DNA of 64,000 nt from Vibrio superstes (GTDB lineage: Bacteria; Pseudomonadota; Gammaproteobacteria; Enterobacterales; Vibrionaceae): NCBI RefSeq assembly GCF_003569005.1, contig NZ_BCUR01000004.1:613425-677424 (forward strand), in the 5' to 3' direction. Below are positions 39,622-47,556 of the stretch, in pieces; position 1 is the first letter of the stretch; every line of letters begins with the position of its first letter. The notes beneath the pieces were generated by a model, which saw only the letters and a program-made list of their open reading frames with translations, did no database searches and had not been told where the DNA came from. The position numbers and the translations under genes are program-made.

Positions 39622-39666
39622 ATAATTTTGATGCATTGATTAATACGCAGTTTTCATCAAAATTAT
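39622..39666. repeat. Inverted repeat in the MATE-galM divergent region
   Basis: ATAATTTTGATG (39622-39633) and CATCAAAATTAT (39655-39666) are perfect 12-bp arms with centres 33 bp apart. CATTGAT/ATCAATG continues the symmetry. It may be a regulator-binding dyad for one or both divergent genes. Confidence 0.5.
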
Positions 39667-39871
39667 CAATGAATGATCAGGCAGTCGTGAGCACAAAGAT
39701 GTTGGATTTTGAACTTAACCAACAAACTCAAAAAACAATGCGTGATGACTTAGTCATAACCACTATTAGAATAGATACCTACCTGGTGATTATTGTTATC
39801 TTTATCTCAAAGAATATCGATTTTACGGGGCTAGCCACGCGTAAAATGCACACTTTAAAGGATAGAGTTCA

Positions 39872-40942
39872 ATGACCATTTCACATGCTCACTTATTAGA
39901 AAGTTTGAGCAAGGGTATTGCCAGTGATGGACAGCCCGCAGGCGTTTATCAACTAAAGAACAGCCATGGCATGGTGGCGACATTTATGGATGTTGGAGCA
40001 ACATGGCTCAGCTGTCAGGTTCCAGTTCGAGATGAGATGCGTGAGGTTCTCCTTGGTTGCGATACTATGGACAAATTTAACCAGCACTCAGCCTTCATGG
40101 GAGTGACCGTAGGTCGTTACGCCAATCGCATCGCTAACGGCCAGTTCAGCATCGATGGCACACCTTTTCAGATAGAAGTCAGCGAAACTGGCCATATGCT
40201 GCATGGTGGTAAAATTGGCTTTGATAAATATCGTTGGAACGTAGACGCTGCCACTGAGCAACGTATTCAGTTTTCGATTGTATCTGCCGATGGTGACCAG
40301 GGCTTTCCTGGTGAGGCCAAGGTTATAGTCACTTATGAGTTAACTGAACTCAATGAGGTTAAGATTGGTTATACCGCGACAACAAGCAAACCAACCTTGA
40401 TGAACCTAACGAACCACGCCTACTTTAATTTGATGGGCGCCGACTCTGGCGAAGATTGCCTAGGTCATGTACTTAGTGTCAATGCCAACCAGTTCTTACC
40501 TACCGATGAATTAGGCATCCCTGTTGGTGAGTTGCGTGACGTTGCGGATACTGGCTTTGATTTCTTGTCGCCGAAGGTGATTGGTCAAGATTTACTATTG
40601 GATGAAGAGCAAAAGCTGTGTAACGGATACGATCACTCCTTCTTACTCAGTGAAGAGTGCTTAGAAGGGGAGTGTGCAGCAACGGTAACCTCTCCAGATA
40701 GCCTGCTAACAATGAAAATGTTCACCACAAAACCGGCTGTACAGCTTTATACTGGTAACTTCTTACAAGGTACTCCAAATCGTATTGATGGAGAGTACGA
40801 TACTTACGGTGGGGTGGCATTGGAAACCCAGTATCTGCCTGACAGTCCTAATCATCCATTGTGGCCACGTCAGAGTTGCGTCCTTCGAGAAGGCGAAATC
40901 TATAGTCACAGTACGATTTATCAGTTCTTCAATAATATGTAG
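39872..40942 (+). CDS. galM: Aldose 1-epimerase (mutarotase)
   Basis: A 356-residue enzyme interconverting alpha- and beta-D-galactose/glucose. LacZ releases beta-galactose while galactokinase needs the alpha form, so it fits the neighbouring genes. Visible motifs: GVTVGRYANRIANG, HMLHGGKIGFDKYRW (catalytic/sugar-binding His), LTNHAYFNL (catalytic His) and VALETQYLPDSPNHP with the catalytic Glu. Length near E. coli GalM (346). AAAGG precedes the ATG by about 15 nt, a little far. A terminator follows. Confidence 0.94.
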   Translation: MTISHAHLLESLSKGIASDGQPAGVYQLKNSHGMVATFMDVGATWLSCQVPVRDEMREVLLGCDTMDKFNQHSAFMGVTVGRYANRIANGQFSIDGTPFQIEVSETGHMLHGGKIGFDKYRWNVDAATEQRIQFSIVSADGDQGFPGEAKVIVTYELTELNEVKIGYTATTSKPTLMNLTNHAYFNLMGADSGEDCLGHVLSVNANQFLPTDELGIPVGELRDVADTGFDFLSPKVIGQDLLLDEEQKLCNGYDHSFLLSEECLEGECAATVTSPDSLLTMKMFTTKPAVQLYTGNFLQGTPNRIDGEYDTYGGVALETQYLPDSPNHPLWPRQSCVLREGEIYSHSTIYQFFNNM

Positions 40943-40968
40943 TTTTTTTCATAGATTTTTTAGAAGTT

Positions 40969-40999
40969 AGAGGCACTTTCGAGTGCCTCTTTGCATTTC
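40969..40999 (+). terminator. Terminator of galM
   Basis: AGAGGCACT and AGTGCCTCT form a 9-bp stem closed by a TTCG tetraloop, followed by TTGCATTTCT. Confidence 0.8.
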
Positions 41000-41147
41000 T
41001 ACTCAATAGAAAAACCCTATAATAATTTCAATAGCTTACCACTTAACACTTTTCTCAGAAATTGGTGAAAAAACTGCCACATAGGTAACAAAATGAACGC
41101 TCTCTAATATCGGTCTATAAATTGGGGTCTACACTCAAATCATTGTT

Positions 41148-41180
41148 GCAGGTGCCGCCTGCTGCTGAGGTTTCCACCTC
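41148..41180 (+). other. Two tandem small hairpins in the permease leader
   Basis: GCAGG-TGCCG-CCTGC (41148-41162) and GAGGT-TTCC-ACCTC (41167-41180) lie 30-60 bp upstream of the first permease gene. They could shape translation or mRNA stability of the transport operon. The rest of the 267-bp gap from galM holds the galM terminator; no GalR-type operator is seen. Confidence 0.4.
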
Positions 41181-41209
41181 TATAACTAAGTGATTTTTGG
41201 AGTATCGAT

Positions 41210-42124
41210 ATGCAGCCATCTCTCGCGAATGAGACTGCAAAAGGTCGCCCTCCGGTAAGCAAAAAAAAGGCAAGCTCCAAACTTTCGCCGTGGCTGTTTC
41301 TGCTGCCGGCGTTATTGGTGTTTTGTGTTTATGTTGTTTATCCGATCTTTCAGAGCATCTGGCTCAGTTTTTTTGAATGGGATGGCCTAGGCGAGAAGAC
41401 CTGGGTAGGCCTTGATAATTACAGAGAGTTGTTTGATTCCGAGGCATTCTATACCTCGTTGAAAAATAATACCTTATGGCTGGTGTTTTTTATGCTAGCC
41501 CCGCCTATTGGTTTAATGATCGCCTTGTTCTTGAATCAACAGGTGAGGGGGATCCGCGTTGTAAAATCACTTTTCTTTTTCCCTTTTGTTATCTCTCAAG
41601 TTGTTGTTGGCCTTGTGTTTGCTTGGTTTTACGATCCATCGTTTGGCCTGTTTAACATTGCTATTGGAGCACTAGGCTTCGACCCTATTTCTATTTTGGC
41701 CGATGAAAATTTAGTCACTTACGGAATCATAGCCGCAGGTCTATGGCCTCAAATCTCTTATTGCATGATCTTGTACTTAACGGGTCTGAACAATCTTGAT
41801 CCCGAACAGATCGAAGCCGCTCGTTTGGATGGCGCTAAAAGTTGGCGAATGTTGTGGTTTATCGTTCTGCCTCAGCTAAGGCCTGCCACTTTTATCGCTA
41901 TTGTTGTGACAGTGATTGGCGCACTGCGTTCTTTCGACTTGGTTGCCACTATGACCGCTGGTGGCCCTTGGGGCAGTTCTAGCGTACTTGCTTATCAAAT
42001 GTACGAAGAGTCGATCTTCAATTATCGAATGGGATATGGCGCCTCGGTTGCAGTGGTGCTATTCCTCATCATGGATATCTACATCGCTTACTTTTTATGG
42101 CGCATGCTAAGGAGTGAGAAGTAA
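41210..42124 (+). CDS. Sugar ABC permease, MalF/UgpA type
   Basis: A 304-residue inner-membrane permease of the CUT1 family with about six helices. The EAA loop that docks the ATPase is visible: EAARLDGAKSWRMLWFIVLPQLRP. An N-terminal basic segment precedes the first helix (LFLLPALLVFCVYVVYPIF). GGAG lies about 12 nt before the ATG. Its stop overlaps the next permease start (TAATG). Works with the second permease, the binding protein and probably the ATPase at 34894. Confidence 0.93.
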   Translation: MQPSLANETAKGRPPVSKKKASSKLSPWLFLLPALLVFCVYVVYPIFQSIWLSFFEWDGLGEKTWVGLDNYRELFDSEAFYTSLKNNTLWLVFFMLAPPIGLMIALFLNQQVRGIRVVKSLFFFPFVISQVVVGLVFAWFYDPSFGLFNIAIGALGFDPISILADENLVTYGIIAAGLWPQISYCMILYLTGLNNLDPEQIEAARLDGAKSWRMLWFIVLPQLRPATFIAIVVTVIGALRSFDLVATMTAGGPWGSSSVLAYQMYEESIFNYRMGYGASVAVVLFLIMDIYIAYFLWRMLRSEK

Positions 42125-42972
42125 TGTTTCCTAAACCAATTCAAAAATCAGGGGCGCTAGCCAGCATGAGCTATCGTGTTGCCCTACCTATCGCTCTAGT
42201 CTTGTGGCTGCTTCCTTTAATTGCCGTAATGCTCACCTCCATACGCTCCATGGACGATATCAACAAGGGTAACTACTGGGGTTGGCCAGAAGACACTCAG
42301 ATGGTGGAGAACTATACGCAGGTCTTTACCTCTACGGCGATGGGTGACTACCTCCTCAACAGCTTAATGATCACCTTGCCGGCAGTTGCGGGTGCAGTGG
42401 CGTTATCGACTCTGGCAGGCTTTGCTCTGGCAAAGTACCGTTTTTCAGCCAATATCTGGATCTTTGCTCTATTCATCGGCGGCAACTTTGTGCCGTTTCA
42501 AATCTTAATGATCCCAGTGAGAGATTTAACCATCGCGTTTGGTCTCTACGATACGCACTGGGCTCTGATCTTCTTCCATATCGCCTTTCAAGCCGGATTT
42601 TGCACACTGTTTATGCGCAACTTTATAGTTGGGATACCTGATGCATTGATTGAGGCTGCGCGAGTAGAAGGAGTTAAGGAGTGGCGCATATTTTGGTATG
42701 TGGTTCTGCCTTTAGTCCGGCCAGCCTTGGCGGCCTTGGCTGTACTGGTATTTACCTTTATTTGGAATGATTTTTTTTGGGCGCTAGTGCTGGTGCAAAG
42801 TGATGAGGTGAGGCCGGTTACAGCGGGCTTGAGTTCTTTGCAGGGACAGTGGTTAGCGTCATGGCAATTTATGTCAGCTGGAGCAGTCGTAGCCGCGATT
42901 CCCCCAGTCGTGCTGTTCTTTACTATGCAGCGACACTTTATTGCTGGTTTAACCCTAGGAGCGACCAAGTAA
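42124..42972 (+). CDS. Sugar ABC permease, MalG type
   Basis: A 282-residue CUT1 permease with six helices and the EAA loop EAARVEGVKEWRIFWYVVLPLVRP. It overlaps the upstream permease by one base, so the two are translated together as the heterodimeric channel. A 300-bp gap containing a structured inverted-repeat element separates it from the binding-protein gene. Confidence 0.93.
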   Translation: MFPKPIQKSGALASMSYRVALPIALVLWLLPLIAVMLTSIRSMDDINKGNYWGWPEDTQMVENYTQVFTSTAMGDYLLNSLMITLPAVAGAVALSTLAGFALAKYRFSANIWIFALFIGGNFVPFQILMIPVRDLTIAFGLYDTHWALIFFHIAFQAGFCTLFMRNFIVGIPDALIEAARVEGVKEWRIFWYVVLPLVRPALAALAVLVFTFIWNDFFWALVLVQSDEVRPVTAGLSSLQGQWLASWQFMSAGAVVAAIPPVVLFFTMQRHFIAGLTLGATK

Positions 42973-42988
42973 CTCGGTCGGATAGGTA

Positions 42989-43251
42989 GGGTCTATTGAC
43001 CTTTTGCGATTAAATTTTGCTCGACCAGAAGCCATTTAATCAAGGCGAGGGACTTGCCGCCTAGTCATCCAAGCAAAAGGCGCTCAACGAAGAGTAAATG
43101 GCTTCTGGACGAGCCCGCAGGGTAGCGCTTTGTTGGGCATTTCTACCGCGTTAGCCACTTTTCATGTGGAACCACCACACCTAAAAGTGACTGCCTTGTA
43201 TAAATACCCAACAAATCGCTACAAAAACAACCTCAAAAGGTCAACAGACCC
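42989..43251. mobile_element. 263-bp MITE-like element with nested hairpins
   Basis: The ends are inverted repeats: GGGTCTATTGACCTTTTG at the left and the complement of GGGTCTGTTGACCTTTTG at the right (17 of 18 match). Both ends are bordered by TA (42987-42988, 43252-43253), the target duplication of IS630/Tc1-mariner-type transposition. Inside are two long stems: 43019-43038 with 43095-43114 (19 of 20 pairs), and 43122-43137 with 43207-43222 (15 of 16 pairs), the second enclosing CACTTTT/AAAAGTG. No reading frame of note. It sits inside the transport operon. Confidence 0.75.
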
Positions 43252-43272
43252 TATTGATAAGGACGAACAACT

Positions 43273-44499
43273 ATGAAATACGTGAAGCTACTCTCTGCCA
43301 GTATAGCCTTGAGCGCTATGCTGGGAACTTCAGTTCAGGCAAGAACTCTGGTCATCAACTCTGATGCGTCAGATCCGGCTCCAAAAGAAGCATGGGCAGA
43401 GATTGTTGACCGTTTTGAAAAGGCCAACCCAGAAATCGAGGTTAAATATAACCTTTATGACCACGAGTCTTACAAGACCACAATTCGCAACTGGCTAGTG
43501 ACCTCACCGCCGGATGTGGTGTTCTGGTATGCGGGTAACCGTATGAAAACGTTTGTAGATCGTGGCTTGTTTGAAGATGTCAGTGATATCTGGAAAGACA
43601 ATAATATGGTGCAAGATTTTGCGTCTGCAGCGCCTGCGATGACGGTAAATGGAAAGCAATATGGTGTGCCATACACCTATTATCAGTGGGGAATCTATTA
43701 CCGTAAAGATATCTTTGATAAGCATGGCATTGCAGAGCCCAAAACCTGGGATGAGCTAAAGGCGGCATCGGCTAAGTTAAAAGAGAATGACGTGACTCCG
43801 TTCACCATTGGTACTAAATACCTTTGGACTGCGGCAGGCTGGTTTGACTACCTCAACTTGCGTACCAATGGTTTAGATTTCCATATCCAGTTGATGGATG
43901 GCAAGGTGCCTTACACCGATGACCGAGTGAAGAAAACATTCGAGAATTGGGCTGAGCTGGTGGAGCCCGGCTACTTCCTGAAAAATCACGCTTCATATTC
44001 ATGGCAGGAAGCGCAACCTTTCCTATATAACGGACAGGCTGCAATGTACCTAATGGGTAACTTTATTACGCCAAACTTCCCTGAGGAACTCGATGGCAAG
44101 ATGGGCTTCTTCCAGTTCCCAGTGATCGATCCGGCAGTAGGTATGGCAGAAGACGCACCAATGGATACCTTACACATTCCAAGCAAAGCGAAAAATAAAG
44201 ACGATGCGCGTTTGTTCCTAGAGTTTGTAGCACAGGCTGAGAATCAGCAGTTGATCAATGAGCTACTACTTCAGATCCCAACCAATAGTAAAGCAAAAGC
44301 TAAGTCTGACCCGTTCTTGGATAAAGGTGTGGCAATGCTGGCTGCTTCCGATGGCACTGCTCAGTTCTACGACCGAGATACCGATCCTGCAATGGCAAAA
44401 GAGGGTATGAAAGGCTTCCAAGAGTTTATGGTGCATCCTGATCGCATCGAGAAAATCTTAGAAAGACTAGAGAAGACAAGAGCACGCACCTTTAAATAG
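43273..44499 (+). CDS. Sugar-binding protein of ABC transporter
   Basis: A 408-residue extracellular solute-binding protein (family 1) with a signal peptide cleaved after SVQA. TLVINSDASDPAPKEAWAEIVDRFEKANP and the WDELKAASAKLKEND region are typical of CUT1 binding proteins. No lipobox, so it is a free periplasmic protein. AAGGACG precedes the ATG by about 10 nt, just past the end of the inserted element. It captures the galactoside or oligosaccharide delivered to the two upstream permeases; actual ligand not readable. Confidence 0.93.
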   Translation: MKYVKLLSASIALSAMLGTSVQARTLVINSDASDPAPKEAWAEIVDRFEKANPEIEVKYNLYDHESYKTTIRNWLVTSPPDVVFWYAGNRMKTFVDRGLFEDVSDIWKDNNMVQDFASAAPAMTVNGKQYGVPYTYYQWGIYYRKDIFDKHGIAEPKTWDELKAASAKLKENDVTPFTIGTKYLWTAAGWFDYLNLRTNGLDFHIQLMDGKVPYTDDRVKKTFENWAELVEPGYFLKNHASYSWQEAQPFLYNGQAAMYLMGNFITPNFPEELDGKMGFFQFPVIDPAVGMAEDAPMDTLHIPSKAKNKDDARLFLEFVAQAENQQLINELLLQIPTNSKAKAKSDPFLDKGVAMLAASDGTAQFYDRDTDPAMAKEGMKGFQEFMVHPDRIEKILERLEKTRARTFK

Positions 44500-44513
44500 C
44501 GCCTCCTGATAGT

Positions 44514-44550
44514 AAAAGCCCCTTCTATACAATAGAAGGGGCTTTTTTTT
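44514..44550. terminator. Terminator between binding-protein gene and galR
   Basis: AAAAGCCCCTTCTAT pairs perfectly with ATAGAAGGGGCTTTT across a 3-nt loop, with eight T residues after it. The A-rich left side gives a short T-run for the convergent galR message too. Confidence 0.9.
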
Positions 44551-45550
44551 ATTTTAAGGGGCTTACTGAATCGCGCTTTACTAGTGTGGGTGAGAAGCGC
44601 AGTGGGTGTTCGGAAATCGGAGCATCACTGGCTAAGCGTAAGGCAAGTTCCGTCGCCTTTTCTGCCATTAACTCGACGGGATAACGAATGGTCGTCAGGC
44701 GAGGCTTCACATAGCGAGCAATTAGACCGTCATCAAAGCCAATAATGGAGATGTCTTCAGGCGTGGAGAGGTGGTTTTCATCCAATATCGACATAGCACC
44801 AGCCGCCATGTAATCGTTATAGGCCACTACGGCAGTAATGGATAGAGACTTAGCCAACAGATTAGTCATGGCCGCTTCGCCGCCATGGTTATTTGGGTTA
44901 CCAAACTCAGTGTAGTGCTCGGGGAGTACTTGATTGTAGTCAGTCAGTGCATCTTTATAGCCATTGATGCGCTCTTCTGTATCAGAGATAGCATGTGATG
45001 AAGCGATGCACGCAATTTGCGTATGCCCTTGCTTCAGTAGGTACTCTGTTGCTAGGTAGGCACCCTTATAGTTATCCAGAGAAATACAACGAGAGCTAAT
45101 GGCATCTATGTGCCTGTTGATTACCACCAAACCTTTCACTTCGTTGGCATAGTCAATCAGCTCTTCGTCTGTGAGTCCCTTTGCATGGATGACCAGCGAT
45201 TCACAGCGACTATTAATAAGTAGCTCTATGGCTTGGCGTTCTTGCTCTCTGTCATGATAGCCATTACCGATAAGAATATGCTTCCCATTCTCTCTAGCCA
45301 CTTTATCAACCGCACCCACTAGGCTACCAAAAAAAGGGTCTGCAACATCGCTCACCAATACACCGATGGTATTCGTACTTTGGCTGACTAACGCTCGAGC
45401 ATTGGCATTAGGTCGATAGCCAAGCGATTTCATTGCTGTCGTGACTGATTGAACGGAGGCTTTGCTCGCTTTAGGGCTGTTGTTGATGACTCTTGATACG
45501 GTTGCGACCGAAACCCCTGCCAATTTTGCGACATCTTTTATCGTTGCCAT
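44549..45550 (-). CDS. galR: GalR-type LacI-family repressor
   Basis: A 333-residue repressor closely resembling E. coli GalR/GalS. The N-terminal DNA-binding part reads IKDVAKLAGVSVATVSRVIN then SPKAS, with the hinge helix NANARALVSQ. The periplasmic-binding-like core carries SDVADPFFGSLV, GYHDREQERQAIE and the C-terminal GFDDGLIARYVKPRLTT. AGGA lies upstream of the ATG. Position at the end of the galactoside genes and GalR-core operators at lacZ and upstream of itself indicate it controls lacZ and probably its own gene. Inducer is presumably galactose or a galactoside. Confidence 0.88.
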   Translation of the reverse strand: MATIKDVAKLAGVSVATVSRVINNSPKASKASVQSVTTAMKSLGYRPNANARALVSQSTNTIGVLVSDVADPFFGSLVGAVDKVARENGKHILIGNGYHDREQERQAIELLINSRCESLVIHAKGLTDEELIDYANEVKGLVVINRHIDAISSRCISLDNYKGAYLATEYLLKQGHTQIACIASSHAISDTEERINGYKDALTDYNQVLPEHYTEFGNPNNHGGEAAMTNLLAKSLSITAVVAYNDYMAAGAMSILDENHLSTPEDISIIGFDDGLIARYVKPRLTTIRYPVELMAEKATELALRLASDAPISEHPLRFSPTLVKRDSVSPLK

Positions 45551-45593
45551 ACATTGCGTCCTAATAATTCTTCATTTTATTAAACGAATAAAA

Positions 45594-45607
45594 TGTAAAC
45601 GAATCAA
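45594..45607. promoter_or_regulatory. Weak GalR-type operator near galR
   Basis: TGTAAACGAATCAA matches the GalR core TGKAANCGNTTNCA except at two defined positions. It lies 44 bp upstream of the galR start and 76 bp from a better match at 45670. Confidence 0.4.
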
Positions 45608-45669
45608 TATAAACCGAATCGAGTTATCTATTCATGAGATAAGTCTAATAAAAATAACGCTCTAAGTAT

Positions 45670-45683
45670 TGTAAACGTTATCA
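45670..45683. promoter_or_regulatory. GalR-type operator upstream of galR
   Basis: TGTAAACGTTATCA matches TGKAANCGNTTNCA with one mismatch. With the weaker site at 45594 it could give autoregulation, possibly through looping. Confidence 0.55.
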
Positions 45684-45854
45684 GTTACCGGGTGCTCATC
45701 ACCCCGTTGCATGGTTTTTATGCTTAAGAGAGCTTAAGGTGGTTAATTATTGTATCACTGTGATTTTATAAACATTTAGCGTTTAATTTTTAATCGCTAA
45801 TGTGTTTTTTTTGTAAAGATACAGTGTTGTAGGGTCTTTGAAGAGGTGACATCG

Positions 45855-45899
45855 TGTGATCTTGATCGCGTTTTTATTTTTTTTAAGCCAAATGATAAT
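45855..45899 (+). promoter_or_regulatory. Putative CRP site and -10 of the DAACS symporter gene
   Basis: TGTGATCTTGATCGCG (45855-45870) has a full left CRP half-site and three of five right-half bases. GATAAT at 45894-45899 is a plausible -10, putting the CRP centre near -43. The rest of the 435-bp gap (45551-45985) holds the GalR-like sites and a small GGGTG/CACCC hairpin; no gene is seen. Confidence 0.4.
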
Positions 45900-45985
45900 A
45901 AATATCAGCTATTCGCCTGCTAACCTGCTCGCGACTTTGTAGCCGTTCAAAGCAAAAATTATAAGATAAATAGGAGTGTTCATAG

Positions 45986-47290
45986 ATGAATACCGATAAG
46001 AAAATGTCACTGACCGCCCGAGTAATTCTCGGTATGGGTTTAGGGATCCTGACAGGCTTTATCATTCGATTAGCTTTTAGCGAAAACCAGTTTATTAATA
46101 ACTATCTAGTCAATGGTTTGTTTGACGTAGGTGGTTCAATTTTTATCGCTAGTTTGAAAATGCTGGTTGTGCCTTTGGTGTTTGTATCACTGGTTTGTGG
46201 TACTAGCTCACTTAAGGACATTGCCACGCTAGGCCGTCTAGGTGGTAAGACAATCGCGTTTTACTTAGTAACTACAATGATCGCAATCACAATGGCGATC
46301 TTTATGGGTACTGTATTCCAGCCAGGTGCTGGTGCAGACCTTGCTGCTGCGACAAGCTTTGCTGCAACTGAAGCCCCATCACTGGGTCAGGTTATTGTAG
46401 GCATGTTCCCGACTAACCCAATTAACTCAATGGCACAGGGTAACACCCTACAAATCATTGTGTTTGCAGTATTGTTCGGTATCGCGATCAGTGCTTGTGG
46501 TGAAACAGGTGAGCGTGTAGCTGCTGCATTCCAAGACATCAACGAAGTGATCATGAAGCTAGTGGCGCTTCTAATGAACATTGCACCATACGGTGTATTC
46601 TTCCTGATGGCGAAGCTGTTCACGACGATTGGTCTTGGCGCAATCATGAACCTAGGTGAGTACTTCCTAGTTCTAACTGCTGCACTTCTGATTCAAGGTC
46701 TAGTGGTTTACCCGCTTATCCTAAAAGCAACAACAGGTCTTAATCCTCTTAACTTCTTGAAGAAGATGGAAGATGCGGTAATGTTCGCATTCTCAACCGC
46801 TTCTTCAAATGCGACGATTCCAGTCACTATGGAAACCGCTACTCATCGTTTAGGTGTTAAGAACCGCGTAGCCTCTTTCACTGTACCACTAGGTGCAACC
46901 ATCAACATGGATGGTACTGCTATCATGCAGGGTGTGGCGACAGCCTTTATTGCACAGGCATTCAATATTGACCTAACCATGGGTGACTACCTAACGGTTA
47001 TCCTAACAGCAACGCTAGCGTCTATCGGTACAGCAGGTGTTCCTGGTGTAGGTCTAATCATGCTGGCTATGGTATTGAACCAAGTAGGTCTTCCTCTAGA
47101 AGGTATCGCTCTAATTATGGGTGTTGACCGTCTACTTGATATGATTCGTACTGCAGTAAACATCACTGGTGACAGTGCTGTTACGGTTATTGTTGGTAAG
47201 TCTGAAGGTGCATTGGATGTGGATACATTCAACAACCCAGAGGCTGGTAAGAAAGAAGAAGAAGTTCATCTTCATCCAGTAACCAAATAA
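45986..47290 (+). CDS. Dicarboxylate/amino acid:cation symporter (DAACS)
   Basis: A 434-residue glutamate-transporter-fold symporter. Conserved motifs: the serine-rich STASSNATIPVTME (HP1 region), NMDGT within GATINMDGTAIMQ (sodium/substrate site), the HP2 region SIGTAGVPG and DRLLDMIRTAVNITGD with the substrate-binding Asp and Arg. An arginine in the last motif suggests an acidic substrate such as glutamate, aspartate or a dicarboxylate. AGGAG lies 9 nt before the ATG. His/Glu-rich C-terminal tail. Single-gene unit with its own terminator. Confidence 0.92.
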   Translation: MNTDKKMSLTARVILGMGLGILTGFIIRLAFSENQFINNYLVNGLFDVGGSIFIASLKMLVVPLVFVSLVCGTSSLKDIATLGRLGGKTIAFYLVTTMIAITMAIFMGTVFQPGAGADLAAATSFAATEAPSLGQVIVGMFPTNPINSMAQGNTLQIIVFAVLFGIAISACGETGERVAAAFQDINEVIMKLVALLMNIAPYGVFFLMAKLFTTIGLGAIMNLGEYFLVLTAALLIQGLVVYPLILKATTGLNPLNFLKKMEDAVMFAFSTASSNATIPVTMETATHRLGVKNRVASFTVPLGATINMDGTAIMQGVATAFIAQAFNIDLTMGDYLTVILTATLASIGTAGVPGVGLIMLAMVLNQVGLPLEGIALIMGVDRLLDMIRTAVNITGDSAVTVIVGKSEGALDVDTFNNPEAGKKEEEVHLHPVTK

Positions 47291-47309
47291 TCTTAGCAGA
47301 TTACCTATT

Positions 47310-47333
47310 AAGGGAGCTTCGGCTCCCTTTTTT
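47310..47333 (+). terminator. Terminator of the DAACS symporter gene
   Basis: AAGGGAGC, a TTCG tetraloop and GCTCCCTT, followed by a T-run. Confidence 0.9.
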
Positions 47334-47488
47334 CATGCCCATAAAAAATGAATTCTTTAGTTAGAATTTATAATATTCCTAGCCTTTGAGATCCTACCTA
47401 GTTTACTTTCCTCTGGCCTGATGATTCAGAAATGAATTGCAACAGATTGTCACCTACACGCAATCAAGATGTCATTAAAAGGCAATTA

Positions 47489-47505
47489 CTCACTCTTAGA
47501 GTGTG
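47489..47505 (+). promoter_or_regulatory. Dyad upstream of zntA
   Basis: ACTCTTAGAGT, within CACTC-TTA-GAGTG, is a short symmetric element about 50 bp before the zntA start. MerR-family activators such as ZntR bind dyads of this kind in long promoter spacers, but I cannot fit -35 and -10 boxes with confidence. Confidence 0.3.
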
Positions 47506-47556
47506 TTATTTTTCACATCAAGTATCGAACTCACATCACATACATAAGGCTGATTG

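Noticed and set aside
39582..39875. 97-residue plus-strand reading frame before galM
   Set aside because: It overlaps the MATE 5' end, the inverted repeat and the galM start, and has no ribosome-binding site or family features.
42588..42968. 126-residue minus-strand reading frame opposite the MalG-type permease
   Set aside because: Antisense to a well-supported permease with the EAA motif; composition is that of a shadow frame.
42989..43251. CRISPR array or integron attC (VCR-like) repeat
   Set aside because: There is one copy with terminal inverted repeats and TA borders, no direct repeat-spacer series and no attC core (RYYYAAC/GTTRRRY) layout that I can see.
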